Assembly (NCBI GenBank): GCA_017467845.1
Contig: JAFUKH010000075.1
Coordinates: 1 to 55,644, forward strand
Reading direction: 5' to 3'
Length of the DNA stretch: 55,644 nt
DNA from: Lachnospiraceae bacterium
GTDB taxonomy: Bacteria; Bacillota; Clostridia; Lachnospirales; Lachnospiraceae
How positions within the stretch are numbered: position 1 is the first letter of the stretch; every line of letters begins with the position of its first letter. This document shows positions 54,795 through 55,644 of the stretch, one piece after another. A model generated the notes under the pieces. That model was not told where the DNA came from and did not search any database. It saw only the letters and a program-made list of their open reading frames with translations. A program made the position numbers and the translations under genes.

Positions 54795-55475
54795 ATGTAT
54801 AAGTACGAAACCCATCTTCATACAAGTCAGGGAAGTGCCTGCGGCGCAAGCACCGGTGCTGAGATGGCACGGGCACATAAGGAAAAGGGATATACCGGTA
54901 TTTTTATTACAGATCATTTCTTTAATGGAAATTCTGCGGTGGACAGAAGTCTGCCATGGAAGGAAAAGATTGAGCTTTTCTGCAAAGGATATGAGGATGC
55001 TAAGGCGGAAGGGGACAAAATCGGTCTGGACGTATTCTTTGGCTTGGAGTATGGTGTAAAAGCTGCAGAATTTCTGATGTATAATATTGATAAGCAGTTT
55101 CTTCTGGATTGTGAAGACTTTGATAAATGGCATCCGAAGAAAGCCTTTGATGCAGTGCATGAAGCAGGAGGATTTATTATTCACGCCCATCCGTTTCGAG
55201 AGCGGGATTACATTGATCATATCAAGCTGTATCCTCGTCATGTGGATGGAGTGGAGGCGGTTAACGGTGCCCACTTTGACCATTTGGAGTTTAACGACAG
55301 GGCGAAGGTGTATGCGATGATGTATGAATTACCCATTACCGCAGGCTCTGATACCCATAGTGTGAATTGCATGTACGGAAGTGGTGTGGAAACGGAAGAA
55401 AAGATTTTAACACCGCTGGATTATCTGCGTCAGATTAAGGAAGGAAGACTGACGCTTCGGGAGTCCACAATGTAG
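54795..55475 (+). CDS. PHP-domain phosphoesterase
   Basis: 226 residues. The metal-binding motifs of the PHP family are present in order: YETHLHTSQGS, GIFITDHF, FFGLEYGV, IIHAHPFRERDYID and AGSDTHS. A soluble, probably Mn- or Zn-dependent phosphoesterase such as a histidinol-phosphatase-like or nucleotide phosphatase; the substrate is not identifiable. ATG 54795 lies behind AGGGAGG; an ATG at 54777 precedes that site. It closes the folA transcript. Confidence 0.86.
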   Translation: MYKYETHLHTSQGSACGASTGAEMARAHKEKGYTGIFITDHFFNGNSAVDRSLPWKEKIELFCKGYEDAKAEGDKIGLDVFFGLEYGVKAAEFLMYNIDKQFLLDCEDFDKWHPKKAFDAVHEAGGFIIHAHPFRERDYIDHIKLYPRHVDGVEAVNGAHFDHLEFNDRAKVYAMMYELPITAGSDTHSVNCMYGSGVETEEKILTPLDYLRQIKEGRLTLRESTM

Positions 55476-55552
55476 TTTTGTGGTGGTACCAAAGTACCTG
55501 GAAATGCAGTGCATACGGGAAAAAGTGAAATAATTTCATACTTTATGTGTAA

Positions 55553-55621
55553 AAAAAACGATATGTAAATTTACGGTATTTTGTTACAATTTTATTGCGT
55601 AAATTTTACATATCGTTTTTT
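55553..55621. repeat. Long inverted repeat at the window end
   Basis: The arms 55553-55575 (AAAAAACGATATGTAAA then TTTACG) and 55598-55621 (its complement with one extra A) pair over 23 positions around a 22-base loop that contains TACAAT. A, then T runs flank the arms. It could terminate transcription in both directions, or be an operator or small mobile-element relic. A ribosome binding site (AGGGAGG) follows at the very end, so a further gene starts outside. Confidence 0.7.
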
Positions 55622-55644
55622 GCGTATATATGTATAGGGAGGAA

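Overview
The window looks like a chromosomal segment of an anaerobic, fermentative member of the Clostridia, most likely family Lachnospiraceae. The DNA is AT-rich, ribosome binding sites are strong (AGGAGG type), and TTG/GTG starts occur. The gene content fits: a monomeric [FeFe] hydrogenase, a formate channel, an F-type ATP synthase, NhaC antiporters, plant-glycan hydrolases (GH28, GH35, GH43), maltooligosaccharide uptake, and small families typical of Clostridia (CD1871A-type CXXC peptide, DUF1538 with PII, CmpB-like membrane proteins). I recognised no rRNA, tRNA, CRISPR array or complete mobile element.

Layout. 1-2765: two halves of an ABC exporter, the first cut by the window edge, the second lacking its normal C-terminus. 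2766-6161: a decayed patch with an HTH remnant, a recA remnant with several lesions, a frameshifted gene and a frameshifted membrane gene. Intact small genes sit between them, including an HPr-like protein without the phosphorylatable histidine. 6162-14523: a LysR regulator, a formate/nitrite-type channel, two tiny ORFs and a seven-gene ATP synthase operon. No separate delta gene exists there; the delta C-terminal domain is fused to the alpha subunit, and the c subunit carries a signal peptide and an acidic linker. 14676-22659: a GH28 enzyme, a minimal chemoreceptor, a glycosyltransferase fused to a winged-helix domain, a CmpB-like protein, a thiol/iron-sulfur redox module and a HAD protein. 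22660-22988: an intergenic array of GTATCT/AGATAC inverted motifs between convergent genes.

22989-35366: mostly transport and membrane genes (OFA-type MFS, PAP2-like, DUF1538 plus tandem PII, TspO, NSS symporter, acyltransferase-like, NhaC, SLC45-like MFS, GDPD) with a GH43 enzyme. 35509-39094: [FeFe] hydrogenase, ECF S component and a second NhaC. 39161-42140: GH35 beta-galactosidase and a CapA-like lipoprotein. 42193-47918: a maltooligosaccharide operon (binding protein, two permeases, LacI regulator, 4-alpha-glucanotransferase) behind a promoter with three AACGTT-centred operators; no transport ATPase is encoded here. 48033-49037: a cysteine synthase that has lost its 3' end. 49406-53616 (minus strand): ECF sigma factor, anti-sigma-like protein, lipoprotein, MBOAT acyltransferase and DHHW/AlgX-like protein, probably one surface-acylation unit. 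53782-55475: dihydrofolate reductase, a membrane-anchored protein with a toxin-like (BECR-type) domain, and a PHP-domain hydrolase. The window closes with a long inverted repeat.

Together the genes describe a sugar fermenter that makes formate and H2, keeps ion gradients with an ATP synthase and antiporters, and imports or trims plant glycans in the cytoplasm. The strongest candidates for new biology are the delta-alpha fusion ATP synthase with its unusual c subunit and neighbouring micro-ORFs, the glycosyltransferase-winged-helix fusion, and the covarying GTATCT hairpin array.
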